From Pseudomonas aylmerensis (GTDB lineage Bacteria > Pseudomonadota > Gammaproteobacteria > Pseudomonadales > Pseudomonadaceae), in contig NZ_MAUE01000041.1 of NCBI RefSeq assembly GCF_001702265.1, positions 62,001 through 126,000 on the forward strand: 64,000 nucleotides of DNA, written 5' to 3'. The first letter of the stretch is position 1, and every line of letters starts with the position of its first letter. Under the pieces are notes generated by a model. The model saw only the letters and a program-made list of their open reading frames with translations, did no database searches and was not told the origin of the DNA. The position numbers and the translations under genes are program-made. Positions 8,309 through 16,674 of this stretch are shown piece by piece.

Positions 8309-11300
8309 TTACGCCGCCACTGAATTCCTGGGTGACGCTTTTTCCTGTTTGAAGATGTGCAGGTCACCAGGCAGATCATCCGGTTTCAAACGCTGGGCTG
8401 GATCAGGCACGTGATTGGTTTTCCTGAGCCCGAGGCTTGGCCCCGGATCGGTCCTTTTAAACACCCCGACACCTATGCTGCCCGTCAACTCTGCCACGCC
8501 CGGGATACCTTGGCTGGTTTTCATGTGGGCGTTGCCCACCAAGGCAATCCATTTTTCGCCCGCGGAGTTTTGCCGGATGGTTTGCGCGGCGTAGTAGTTG
8601 AATTCCTTTAGCCTTGGCACAAAGTCCTCGGCCTTCATCGCTTGCTTGTACAGCTCGCGTTCATCCTTGTGCCGGGTCAAGTAACAATGGTCCAGCGGCA
8701 CGACTTCTATATCTGCATCGGAAAACTTTTTAACCAGTTGATTGAAAGAGGGAAACCGTGGGGTTATGCCATCCCCAAGGTAGCCGATGCCGTCGTCAAC
8801 GAGCTTCATCTGTGCGTCATAAAACGTGGCTTCCATATACAGCTTCTTCACGCCTTTTTGCTTGAAGGTGTCCACGTTGCCGAACAGTGTCTGGAAGCTC
8901 GCCAGGTCTTTGTGAACGTCACCAAAGACCACCCCATCTGCCGCGTCCAGCGCTTTTTCGATCAGTTGTGAAGGTGTGACACTTTTGGGGATCTCGGGAA
9001 TGGTCGGGCGCGCTGGCAGTTCGCCAGAGGCCATGCGTTGGTAGAAGGCGTCCATTTCCCGACCAAACTTTTCGCGGGTTGCGGCTTTTCTGCTGGGGGT
9101 GAAATGGGCGTCATTGCGCGCACCGTTGATGCTCGTTACGTACTCTGCGTCAGGCAAGTGGTCGGTCTTGGGCGCGGTGGGGACGTGACGGCCCTGCCGG
9201 TCGATGGGGTTATACCGGGCGTTACCTGGCCGTCCTATGGCGCCCTCCATCCTCGGCGAGGGCGGCATCATTGCATCCAGAGGGTTGAAGTCGTCCAACG
9301 GGGTGCCGTAAGGCCTCATCTGGACCGGATCGTAGGCATAGCGTTGGCCATTCGACAGGATGGTGTCGGCCTCGTAGGTCTGGCCTCCGTACTTGAACGA
9401 ACCGTACGTCAGGGGCCCATGGTCGCGGCTCATCGCATTGGCCAGGTCCAAGGAGTCTGTCGCGCCCTTGATCTTGTCCACACCCTTGCCGATCAGCTTG
9501 GCGCCACCTTCCACCAGGTCGCCGAGCCCACCCAGCGGGTTGAGTTCACTGATGACGGTGGTACCGAGGATTTTCGCGACCTTCAAGGCCTTGCTCGCCG
9601 CGCCGGCAGCTTTAGCGCCGACCTTGGCAACCTTCCCCGCGCCGGCGGTGACAAACCCGAAGATATCCATGCCCAGGTCGATTGCGCCGTCCAGGTGGTT
9701 ACCGTTTTGAAAGTTGACGATCGCCGACCTGAGCGGAATCAGGTCGAGAAAAAAATCCGCCAGTTTCCCCTCGGTTTCCATTTGCTTGTCGAACGTCGTG
9801 GTGCCCTTGGCCTGCTTGACCACATCGTTGTTATCAATATCCAGGTGTTCGACAAAAGCATCGGCAATGGCCTGGGTTCGCGTGCTTGCAAAGCTGTTGG
9901 GGGTGGCGCGTGGCTCGCTCGCTTGACCGCCTGAAGCCAGGGCTGCGGCAACGGTATCGGAGGGTTTGAACGACTCTATCGGAAAGACACGGTTGGCTTC
10001 GCGCTCGCGTTCTTGAGTCAGGACGGTGTTCGGCACCGCGGTGATGGAACCCCGTTTAAAGTCGATCTCATAGACCTTTTCGCCGTCTACCCCCGTGATT
10101 TTGACCAGCAACGCCTGGTTTTTTTCTGCGAGGGTTCGATCGGTAAAGCCCAGGCCCAACTGGTAGGTATGATTTTGAAAGAACTCGAGCTTGCCGTATT
10201 CGAATTGTTCCCTGTCAGGTAGAGGGAGCTGGGTAATCATCTGTTTGACGGCCGTCTTGAGGCCTTGTTTACGCTGGTCGATGGCAGCGGTGAATTGAGT
10301 GTCGAACTCGGTTTTCACCTCCAGATTGAGGGACTTGCCTCGTGTCGCCTCAACGATCCGATCGTCGGTGGATTCCCATTCATACTGGTGCAGGCCGCTC
10401 ATGGCGATATCCAGCAGCGAATGCGGGCCGGCGGGCGCGCGATTGGGGTCGAAGAGCGGCTGGGCGTGAGGCTGCACGGTCTGCTTGACCGTCAGGAGCT
10501 TCTCTTCAAAAGGTACGTTCTCGCCAAACCGTTCTTTCAGCTTGGCCAGCGCGATTTCCTTGCGGCTGGGAATAGGGGCCTCAATCTGGCTGCTGGCGTC
10601 GACGCGCATGCGTGCCTGCTGATTGAAGGCACTCCTGACCTTCTCAACGTCGGTGGTGTTGTAACGGCCAGCCTCTGTTTCAGAAAGCACGCCGTTGACC
10701 ACCCCCCAGACTCGCAGCGCAGCGGTCTGTGCCTGTTGGGTCATGGCAAGGTTTTGCAGGCCGGCATTCTCGGCCTCCAGCATGACTTGGGCAAAGGTCA
10801 TATTGGGCACCTTACCAGGTGCCTGGTGTTCTATCGTGGCCGCTGCGATCGACAGGCTGACCCAGGCAGGGCTGCCATAGGTGACATTGGCGGGGATATC
10901 TTTGATCAGCAGTTCAGGGGCTGTCCTGGCCAGTAGCAGGTAAGCACCGACCTTGGCCATTCCAGATGTGGTGTAGCGTTTGGTCTCCAAATGCTTGCTG
11001 AGGTTGTCCACTATCGTGGAAGCGGGTTTGCCCCAATGACTTTGCTGGACCAGATCGAAGCCAGCAAACTTGGTTTTATTGGGCTCAGCAATCGATGTCG
11101 GGTCCAGAAACAAATTCATCGCCGCCAACGTGTAGTCGTTTACGCTGGTATCGGTCGCAATCCCGTTCAATTGGGTCTGCAAGGCGTGGCCCAACCCTTG
11201 CGCACGCGCGGTGCCAAGGAGTGCTTCCAGTGCCTTTGCCGGGTCCTTCAGGGCCTCCGCAGACAGTGGCTGGTTGCTGTTCAAGTACTCCAGAAGCCCC

Positions 11301-11935
11301 TGGCTTGTCACCATCGGTGGGGGATTCGGATGCTCTGTCACATAGAGCCGGGCGTTTTCCATCAGCGAGCGCTGCGCCTGGCTACTCAACGGCACTGGCC
11401 AGGACAGCGCGCCACCAAAGTTGCCCAGTGGGTGTTCCATGGCGCGGTCGAGCACGGCGTCGGCCAGCGCGCTCAGGGCAAAATGGCTGTTGGGCATTTT
11501 CAACCCGTAGTCGGTGATGAAGTCTTCAAGCGTCGATGCGGTGTCTACTTGCGAGGCGTAGGTTGAGGCCGGATGAATATCCATGAGAGCGGTCGTCAGC
11601 GCCGAGATGATTGCCTGGGGCGTGGTGTTCACCCCCAGGCGGGCGGCTATCTCGTTGAGCTTTTGTCCCAGGGTCCGCAGGTTCTGCTTGTCCGCCAGGG
11701 ACCGTGCAAGCCCGGTATGGCTGGTGTCGGTGGGTGAGCGCCGCTGGCGCCCTGTAGGTGTCTGGTCGGCGTCCTCTGAAGGCTGAGGTGTCGGTGCAGG
11801 GCTGACCAATAATGCGGGTGTCGCAGCGGGAGTGGGAAGCGGGAGAGTTTCAGCGCTGGGCTGGTGGGGAGGTGTATAGGCAGATATTGACATCGGTGGG
11901 TACCTTTTTGACTTGCCAAGAAAAGCGCCTGTCAT
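8309..11935 (-). CDS. Large dermonecrotic/membrane-targeted effector-type toxin with TIKI/ChaN-like C-terminus
   Basis: The product is up to 1208 aa, with a Pro/Thr/Ser-rich N-terminus (about 1-80), a long helical middle, and a Gly/Ala/Lys-rich amphipathic stretch near 770-840 that could target membranes. The last 200 residues contain GDVHKD (near 1005), LYMEATFYD, VPLDHCY and LVGNAH (near 1134). That His/Asp pattern recalls the TIKI/ChaN-like fold seen in the Pasteurella multocida toxin C2 region. Pseudomonas relatives are described as membrane-targeted effector-domain toxins. The start may instead be ATG 11893 (MSISAY...); neither start has a strong ribosome site. No immunity gene is evident. 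Confidence 0.75.
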   Translation of the reverse strand: MTGAFLGKSKRYPPMSISAYTPPHQPSAETLPLPTPAATPALLVSPAPTPQPSEDADQTPTGRQRRSPTDTSHTGLARSLADKQNLRTLGQKLNEIAARLGVNTTPQAIISALTTALMDIHPASTYASQVDTASTLEDFITDYGLKMPNSHFALSALADAVLDRAMEHPLGNFGGALSWPVPLSSQAQRSLMENARLYVTEHPNPPPMVTSQGLLEYLNSNQPLSAEALKDPAKALEALLGTARAQGLGHALQTQLNGIATDTSVNDYTLAAMNLFLDPTSIAEPNKTKFAGFDLVQQSHWGKPASTIVDNLSKHLETKRYTTSGMAKVGAYLLLARTAPELLIKDIPANVTYGSPAWVSLSIAAATIEHQAPGKVPNMTFAQVMLEAENAGLQNLAMTQQAQTAALRVWGVVNGVLSETEAGRYNTTDVEKVRSAFNQQARMRVDASSQIEAPIPSRKEIALAKLKERFGENVPFEEKLLTVKQTVQPHAQPLFDPNRAPAGPHSLLDIAMSGLHQYEWESTDDRIVEATRGKSLNLEVKTEFDTQFTAAIDQRKQGLKTAVKQMITQLPLPDREQFEYGKLEFFQNHTYQLGLGFTDRTLAEKNQALLVKITGVDGEKVYEIDFKRGSITAVPNTVLTQEREREANRVFPIESFKPSDTVAAALASGGQASEPRATPNSFASTRTQAIADAFVEHLDIDNNDVVKQAKGTTTFDKQMETEGKLADFFLDLIPLRSAIVNFQNGNHLDGAIDLGMDIFGFVTAGAGKVAKVGAKAAGAASKALKVAKILGTTVISELNPLGGLGDLVEGGAKLIGKGVDKIKGATDSLDLANAMSRDHGPLTYGSFKYGGQTYEADTILSNGQRYAYDPVQMRPYGTPLDDFNPLDAMMPPSPRMEGAIGRPGNARYNPIDRQGRHVPTAPKTDHLPDAEYVTSINGARNDAHFTPSRKAATREKFGREMDAFYQRMASGELPARPTIPEIPKSVTPSQLIEKALDAADGVVFGDVHKDLASFQTLFGNVDTFKQKGVKKLYMEATFYDAQMKLVDDGIGYLGDGITPRFPSFNQLVKKFSDADIEVVPLDHCYLTRHKDERELYKQAMKAEDFVPRLKEFNYYAAQTIRQNSAGEKWIALVGNAHMKTSQGIPGVAELTGSIGVGVFKRTDPGPSLGLRKTNHVPDPAQRLKPDDLPGDLHIFKQEKASPRNSVAA

Positions 11936-12065
11936 TAGGAGGTTCCCTGTTCCTCAGGCGCCTCTTTGGGTGTGGAAAACACCCGCCGAGGTTCCTCCTG
12001 AGGGGACTGCTGTGTGTAAGACCGAGTGTCGGTAAATCAGAGAATTTTCTGATACCGCTCAGGCG

Positions 12066-12200
12066 TCAGCGGTGGTAGTACCCCGGCCCGCCTTCTGAAT
12101 AGCGATGGTCGTGCCAGCCGCCTCCGTGCGGGAAAAAGAAGCAGCCGCTCATGCTCAACATGACCAGCAAGGGGATCAGCAGTGCGATACGACGAAGCAT
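12066..12200 (-). CDS. Small lipoprotein, 44 aa
   Basis: A short frame reads MLRRIALLIPLLVMLSMSGC and continues with FFFPHGGGWHDH and a Tyr/Gly/His-rich tail. Two arginines, a hydrophobic core and the lipobox MSGC make a convincing lipoprotein signal, with Cys20 as the predicted lipidated residue. GGAGG lies 8 bp before the ATG. The His-rich mature part (about 25 aa) could bind metal. Short Pseudomonas lipoproteins of this kind are common and uncharacterised. Confidence 0.75.
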   Translation of the reverse strand: MLRRIALLIPLLVMLSMSGCFFFPHGGGWHDHRYSEGGPGYYHR

Positions 12201-12371
12201 GTCCAAGTCCTCCGGGGGCTTACAGGATCAATCAGGCGTCAGACAAGCCAAAGCTTTTCATCGCCTGTAACATAGGACCCTGCCGACCCGCGTCCATCCC
12301 CGTTGCCGGGTATGTACTTGGCATGTTCGGCGATACAAAGTGGATACATTTTTCAGGTTCAGGAACCCGTC

Positions 12372-12560
12372 ATGACCCAAAAGCAACGTTTGAAATACTC
12401 GATTCTGATCGCCCTGGCGGTACTGGCGACGATGTTTGGCCTGTCCTATCTGCAGAACATCGGGGCGATCAGTGAGAAGACGTTCCAGACCATCGCCATT
12501 GCCGTTGCAGTGGTCGTGGTGGTGATCAACGGCATCATGCGCCGCAAGGTCAAGCTCTAA
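12372..12560 (+). CDS. Small inner-membrane protein, 62 aa
   Basis: The start at ATG 12372 is preceded by AGGAA at 6 bp. The product has two hydrophobic segments (about residues 9-27 and 38-55), separated by a short polar loop, and a basic C-terminus (RRKVKL), so both ends probably face the cytoplasm. No family is recognised. It is convergent with the Fur-like gene at 12576. Confidence 0.65.
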   Translation: MTQKQRLKYSILIALAVLATMFGLSYLQNIGAISEKTFQTIAIAVAVVVVVINGIMRRKVKL

Positions 12561-12575
12561 GCCTGCGACGCGACG

Positions 12576-12956
12576 TCAGGCGCGACCTTCGAGTACCTTC
12601 GCAGCCTCTTCATGGAGGCTGTAGCTTTTATCCGCATTGAGGGTAATCACGCCCTCGCTGCACAGGCGCTTGAGCACCTCGCGCACACTCAGAAACGACA
12701 GCGGGATGCCCAGTTCGAGCAAATGGCTGTGCACGCCGCGCACGCCCAGCGTGCGCTGGTTGTCGGCAGCGGTGAGCAGGGCGTCAATGACCTTCAGCCG
12801 AATCAGGCTGGTGCGCAAACCGAAACACTTGAGCAAATGGCGAATACGCTGGTTGCCTTGCTGTTCGGGCGCTTTGCCGAACGTCTGTGCGCCGCTGCCG
12901 TAATGGGCGTCGGCTGCCGGTGAATGTCCGTCCGTGGGCACTTGCGGGTTGTACAT
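12576..12956 (-). CDS. Fur-family-like winged-helix regulator
   Basis: The 126-aa protein has a variable 35-residue N-terminus, then a Fur-type winged helix (LLKCFGLRTSLIRLKVIDAL, then GVHSHLLELGIPLSFLSVRE and VLKRLCSEGVITLNADKSYSL). It stops where classic Fur would begin its dimerisation and metal-binding domain, and no HHDH or CxxC zinc motifs are visible. It may regulate without metal sensing or need a partner. It is divergent from pvdQ with an iron-starvation promoter between them, so a link to iron is plausible but unproven. Confidence 0.7.
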   Translation of the reverse strand: MYNPQVPTDGHSPAADAHYGSGAQTFGKAPEQQGNQRIRHLLKCFGLRTSLIRLKVIDALLTAADNQRTLGVRGVHSHLLELGIPLSFLSVREVLKRLCSEGVITLNADKSYSLHEEAAKVLEGRA

Positions 12957-13111
12957 GCAAAACTCCTTATCAGAGCCTGATCAGGAAAATGATGGCGCTC
13001 TTAGTTAATAAGACGTACGAGCGAGCAAAATCATGAAGTCTCGGATGTAGAAATTTTGTCGGTATCGGTTTTGTCACAGTCGCGCCGCCTTAAATAAACC
13101 TCGGCGCGCGC

Positions 13112-13135
13112 TAAATTGTCCGCGGCTTTTTGCGT
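13112..13135 (+). promoter_or_regulatory. PvdS-type iron-starvation promoter (IS box) of pvdQ
   Basis: TAAAT at 13112-13116 and CGT at 13133-13135 are separated by exactly 16 bp, and the -35 element is preceded by GC (GCTAAAT). TAAAT-N16/17-CGT is the recognised promoter of the extracytoplasmic sigma factor PvdS. It lies about 58 bp before the pvdQ start. This predicts expression under iron limitation with the pyoverdine genes. Confidence 0.75.
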
Positions 13136-13192
13136 CCTTACGGTGGGGTAGCTACCCCTGGTGAGGGTGTTCAATTTGACTGTGGAGTCTGC

Positions 13193-15481
13193 GTGATTAT
13201 TTCCAACGGGTTGTCCAGGGTGTGCGTGGCGGGGCTGTTGCTGGGGTTGAGCCTGGCCGCATCGGCGCGGGAACAGTCGACACAAGCGTCGGCGGATATT
13301 CGGCGGACCAGTTTCGGCGTGCCACATATTCGTGCCAGCGACGAGCGCGGCCTGGGCTTGGGCATTGGTTACGCGTATGCCCAGGACAACCTTTGCCTGC
13401 TGGCCAATGAGGTGGTGACGGTGAATGGCCAGCGCGCCAAATTCTTCGGTCCCGAGCAGTCGACCCTGGAGGAACGCAGCAACCTGGCCAGTGATGTGTT
13501 TTTCACCTGGCTGAACACGCCGCAGGCCGTCGCCGCGTTCTGGAACGCGCAAAGCCCGCAGATCCGCCAGCGCATGGAAGGCTACGTCGCCGGCTACAAC
13601 CGATACCTGAAAGAGCAGGGCGCTCCCGCGCAGTGCCAGGCGGCATGGGTGCGGCCGCTGGAGGTTGGCGACCTGGTGAAGCTGACGCGCAGGTTGTTGG
13701 TCGAAGGCGGTGTCGGCCAGTTTGCCGAAGCCCTGGTAGGCGCGGCACCGCCTCAGGCAACCGCCAGCGTGCGGCCGACCGCCAAGGCCTTTGCACTGGC
13801 AGACGCCCAGCAACAGCGCTTTAGCCTGGATCGCGGCAGTAACGCGGTCGCGGTCGGCCGAGAGCGTTCGTTCAATGGCCGTGGCATGTTGCTGGCCAAC
13901 CCGCATTTCCCGTGGGTGGGCGGCATGCGTTTCTACGAGATGCACCTGACCATCCCCGGCCAGCTCGATGTGATGGGCGCCGCGTTGCCTGGCCTGCCGG
14001 TGATCAATATCGGTTTCAACCAGCATGTGGCGTGGACCCATACGGTGGATACCTCCAAGCACTTCACGCTGTATCGCCTGACGCTGGATCCCAAGGACGC
14101 AACGCGCTACCTGCTCGACGGCAAATCCATCGCCCTGGAAAAAACCACGGTGACCGTGCAGGTCAAACAGCCGGACGGCAGCATTCAACCCGTGGTGCAT
14201 CCGGTCTACAGCTCGCAGTTCGGCCCGGTGGTGCAATGGCCGGGCAAGCTCGATTGGGACAACCACTACGCCTTCAGCCTGCGCGATGCCAACCTGGGCA
14301 ACGACCGCGTGCTGCAGCAGTGGTACGCGATGAACCAGGCCAGCGACCTCAAGGCCCTGCAAACCTCGGTGCATACGCTGCAAGGCATTCCATGGGTCAA
14401 CACCGTGGCCGCCGATGATCAGGGCCAAAGCCTGTACATGAACCTGTCGGTGGTGCCCAACGTCAGTGCGGCGAAGCTGGCGCAATGCAGCGACCCGCGT
14501 GCCGGCCTGCAGATGATCATCCTCGACGGCGCCCACAGCGCCTGCGCCTGGGATGTGGATCCGCGCGCGGCCCAGGCCGGCATCTTCGCCGCCGACCAAT
14601 TGCCACAACTTGCGCGCACCGACTACGTGCAGCACTCCAACGACTCGGCCTGGATGGCCAACCCCAAGGCGCCGCTGACCGGCTTCTCACCGGTGATCAG
14701 CCAGGACCACATCGGCCTTGGCCCGCGTGCGCGTTTTGCCCTGCAGCGGCTGCAGTCCCTGGAGAAGCAACCGATCCGCGTTGCCGACTTGCAGAACATG
14801 GTCATGGACAATGAGGTCTACCTCGCCGGCCAGGTCATGCCTGACCTGCTCGAGTTCTGCGCCAAGCAACTCGGTGCCGACGCCACCACGTTGCAACCGC
14901 TGTGCAGCCGCCTGAGCACCTGGGACCGGCACGCCAACCTCGACAGCGGCCTGGGCCTGGTGCACTTCATCGATCTGGTCGAACACCTGCAGCAAATCCC
15001 CGACGCCTGGCGCGTGCCCTTCGACCCGACCCAGCCGCTGACCACACCACGCGGCCTGGCCATCGACCGCGCGCCTGTTGCCCAAGCCCTGCGCGAAGCC
15101 ATGCTGGCTTCCAGCGCAGCGGTCGCCAAACTCGGCCTGGGTGCCGACAGCCGATGGGGCGATATCCAGGTGTCCGGCCAGACCCCGGTGCATGGCGGTC
15201 CGCAGGAGTTGGGGATCTACAACGCCATGCAAACCATGCCTCGCGCCGACGGCAAGCGCGAAGTGGTCAGCGGCAGCAGCTACCTGCAAATCGTCACCTT
15301 CGACGACCAGGGCCCCCATGCACAGGGCGTGCTGGCATTCTCCCTGTCGAGCAACCCCGCGTCCGCGCATTCCAAGGACCAGACGCAGCTGTTTTCACAG
15401 AAAAAACTGCGCACGCTGCCCTTCACCGACGCTCAGATCAAGGCCGACCCGGCGTATCAGGAACGGCGCGTGCAGGAGTAG
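13193..15481 (+). CDS. pvdQ: PvdQ-type acyl-homoserine-lactone acylase / pyoverdine maturation enzyme
   Basis: With the GTG start at 13193 (GGAG 5 bp upstream) the product is 762 aa, the same length as P. aeruginosa PvdQ. A Sec signal (MIISNGLSRVCVAGLLLGLS, then AASA) leads to the alpha chain. The nucleophile is Ser216 in DRGSNAVAVG, the Ntn-hydrolase self-cleavage point that begins the beta chain. Other PvdQ-like stretches are LLANPHFPW, HLTIPGQLDVMGAALPGLPV and TLYRLTLDPKD. In the periplasm PvdQ removes the fatty acid from acylated pyoverdine precursor and also hydrolyses long-chain AHLs. The PvdS box upstream agrees. The gene ends 212 bp before tRNA-Cys. Confidence 0.9.
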   Translation: MIISNGLSRVCVAGLLLGLSLAASAREQSTQASADIRRTSFGVPHIRASDERGLGLGIGYAYAQDNLCLLANEVVTVNGQRAKFFGPEQSTLEERSNLASDVFFTWLNTPQAVAAFWNAQSPQIRQRMEGYVAGYNRYLKEQGAPAQCQAAWVRPLEVGDLVKLTRRLLVEGGVGQFAEALVGAAPPQATASVRPTAKAFALADAQQQRFSLDRGSNAVAVGRERSFNGRGMLLANPHFPWVGGMRFYEMHLTIPGQLDVMGAALPGLPVINIGFNQHVAWTHTVDTSKHFTLYRLTLDPKDATRYLLDGKSIALEKTTVTVQVKQPDGSIQPVVHPVYSSQFGPVVQWPGKLDWDNHYAFSLRDANLGNDRVLQQWYAMNQASDLKALQTSVHTLQGIPWVNTVAADDQGQSLYMNLSVVPNVSAAKLAQCSDPRAGLQMIILDGAHSACAWDVDPRAAQAGIFAADQLPQLARTDYVQHSNDSAWMANPKAPLTGFSPVISQDHIGLGPRARFALQRLQSLEKQPIRVADLQNMVMDNEVYLAGQVMPDLLEFCAKQLGADATTLQPLCSRLSTWDRHANLDSGLGLVHFIDLVEHLQQIPDAWRVPFDPTQPLTTPRGLAIDRAPVAQALREAMLASSAAVAKLGLGADSRWGDIQVSGQTPVHGGPQELGIYNAMQTMPRADGKREVVSGSSYLQIVTFDDQGPHAQGVLAFSLSSNPASAHSKDQTQLFSQKKLRTLPFTDAQIKADPAYQERRVQE

Positions 15482-15490
15482 GGCAGGCAC

Positions 15491-15538
15491 GCAACCCCTT
15501 GATCCCCATGCGAAATATTTTTGAAATCAAGGGGTTGC
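15491..15538. repeat. 13-bp inverted repeat downstream of pvdQ
   Basis: GCAACCCCTTGAT and its perfect reverse complement are separated by 22 nt. The stem could end pvdQ transcripts, but it has no U tract. Its right arm overlaps the predicted stable-RNA promoter. Confidence 0.5.
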
Positions 15539-15563
15539 AGGCAAAAGCAAATGAGTACATAAT
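15535..15563 (+). promoter_or_regulatory. Candidate sigma-70 promoter for tRNA-Cys with GC-rich discriminator
   Basis: TTGCAG (15535-15540), a 17-bp spacer and CATAAT (15558-15563) are followed at once by GGCGCCC. A GC-rich discriminator is typical of stringently controlled stable-RNA promoters. The transcript would have a leader of about 120 nt before the tRNA. Confidence 0.5.
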
Positions 15564-15693
15564 GGCGCCCATCGAACGCAACGAAGCATTAAAAACTTCA
15601 ATGTATTCAATGAGTTAGAGTAGAGGCGGGGTTTTATAGCCCGCTCAAGTTTTTATGCGGTGAATGCCAGCGGTTAGGGCGTTGATCGTTTGA

Positions 15694-15767
15694 GGCCGAG
15701 TAGCAAAATGGTTATGCAGCGGATTGCAAATCCGCCTACGCCGGTTCGATTCCGACCTCGGCCTCCA
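15694..15767 (+). tRNA. tRNA-Cys (anticodon GCA)
   Basis: The 74-nt cloverleaf has acceptor stem GGCCGAG/CTCGGCC, discriminator U and encoded CCA. The anticodon stem GCGGA/TCCGC encloses loop TTGCAAA with anticodon GCA at 15726-15728, and the T loop is GGTTCGATTCC. The 3' part from 15721 on is supplied by the prophage after integration and restores a full gene. Confidence 0.95.
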
Positions 15768-15773
15768 CTCTTA
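15721..15773. repeat. attL (53-bp core repeat in tRNA-Cys)
   Basis: The sequence from the anticodon arm through CCA and CTCTTA is identical to 58494-58546. It covers the anticodon loop and T arm, a usual target for tyrosine integrases. Identity ends after CTCTTA, but similarity continues through the following terminator. Confidence 0.92.
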
Positions 15774-15776
15774 AAG

Positions 15777-15807
15777 CCCCGTAGATCAATGGTCTACGGG
15801 GTTTTTT
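15777..15807 (+). terminator. tRNA-Cys terminator carried by the phage
   Basis: The stem CCCCGTAGA/TCTACGGGG with a 7-nt loop is followed by six T. A near copy lies after attR at 58551-58580, so the phage replaces the host terminator when it integrates. Confidence 0.85.
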
Positions 15808-15828
15808 ATTGTCTGCGATTTAAGAACC

Positions 15829-15859
15829 GTTCCGCAACTTTTGAGACGTGTTCCGCAAC
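15829..15859. repeat. Direct repeats GTTCCGCAAC, 21 bp apart (possible integrase arm sites)
   Basis: Two perfect 10-bp copies begin at 15829 and 15850, two helical turns apart, between the att core and the cargo genes. This fits arm-type binding sites of a tyrosine integrase. A diverged pair with the same spacing lies after attR. Confidence 0.5.
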
Positions 15860-15945
15860 CCCGTCTTTTCGTTAAGCAGTCGGAAGGCATCGGTTTTCAT
15901 TTACATACCACCCCGTCGGGTTCCACAGGTGCAGTTAGGGGGGGT

Positions 15946-16674
15946 ATGATGGTGTTACCCTTGAGTGCTGACGAATTAATTCAGCAGGAATGCAATTATA
16001 TGGAAATTATAAAGTTTGTTGCGCATAGCAAGAAAGTCATATCAATTGCGCAAAAATATGGATGGTATCCAGGCGCGAGATACACAAATTTGAGAGACGT
16101 GAAAACCTTCCAGTTCTGCTCTGAAGGTTTCCTAGATATCAATTGGAAAAGCTACGATTTTGAAATGCACCTGGCCGCGGCTGCTAAAGTTGAACCAAGA
16201 ATAACGATCGCGCGAGATGTAGAGTGTATACACAGTTTGGACGGGATCATCAGAGAGGCAGAAGAACTACTTCGGCATAGCACTCATGTAGCTATCGTGC
16301 CGAAAGATGTGCTTTTGAATGGCCGTTTGCAGGAGTTAATACCAAAGGAGTTCATGCTGGCCTACAGTGTGCCTACAAAATACGGGGGGACCAAAGTTAC
16401 AGTTGAAAGCTTCGACAGGCCAGTACATCTTCTCGGAGGACGACCAGATGTACAGCGTTCTTTGGCGGATGTAATGAAAGTATTTTCGATTGATTGTAAT
16501 AGGTTTACCCTAGATGCGAGGTATGGGGATTATTTTGATGGTAGGCGATTCATTCCCCACCCTATGGGGGGATACGAACAATGCCTAACAGCTTCTATCG
16601 AAAACATTAACCAATTGTGGACGGACTATTCTGTACATCCAGACGTCAAAGCGCTAATTGGAGGACCAGTATGA
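15946..16674 (+). CDS. Att-proximal cargo protein, 242 aa (possibly DUF6610-like)
   Basis: An AT-rich gene lies between attL and the integrase. Two adjacent ATGs (15946, 15949) follow a GGGGGGG run; the open frame extends further upstream but would cover the putative arm sites. No signal peptide or membrane segment is seen. The stretch AYSVPTKYGGTKVTVESFDR followed by PVHLLGGRPDVQ suggests an alpha/beta barrel-like protein, and HPMGGYEQCL follows near the C-terminus. It reminds me of DUF6610, which I could not verify. It is coupled by ATGA to a membrane protein, a soluble-plus-membrane pair of the kind seen in phage-encoded exclusion or defence modules. That role is inference. Confidence 0.65.
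   Translation: MMVLPLSADELIQQECNYMEIIKFVAHSKKVISIAQKYGWYPGARYTNLRDVKTFQFCSEGFLDINWKSYDFEMHLAAAAKVEPRITIARDVECIHSLDGIIREAEELLRHSTHVAIVPKDVLLNGRLQELIPKEFMLAYSVPTKYGGTKVTVESFDRPVHLLGGRPDVQRSLADVMKVFSIDCNRFTLDARYGDYFDGRRFIPHPMGGYEQCLTASIENINQLWTDYSVHPDVKALIGGPV

Noticed and set aside
9038..9934. 298-codon plus-strand open frame inside the toxin gene
   Set aside because: Shadow frame; no start signal and no domain, whereas the minus-strand frame is continuous for 1208 codons.
13031..14635. 534-codon minus-strand open frame opposite pvdQ
   Set aside because: Composition typical of an antisense shadow (His/Gln/Gly-rich) and pvdQ is fully convincing on the other strand.
15841..15945. Upstream extension of the 15946 gene
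   Set aside because: Would cover the direct repeats proposed as arm sites, lacks a ribosome site and reads unlike the rest of the protein.
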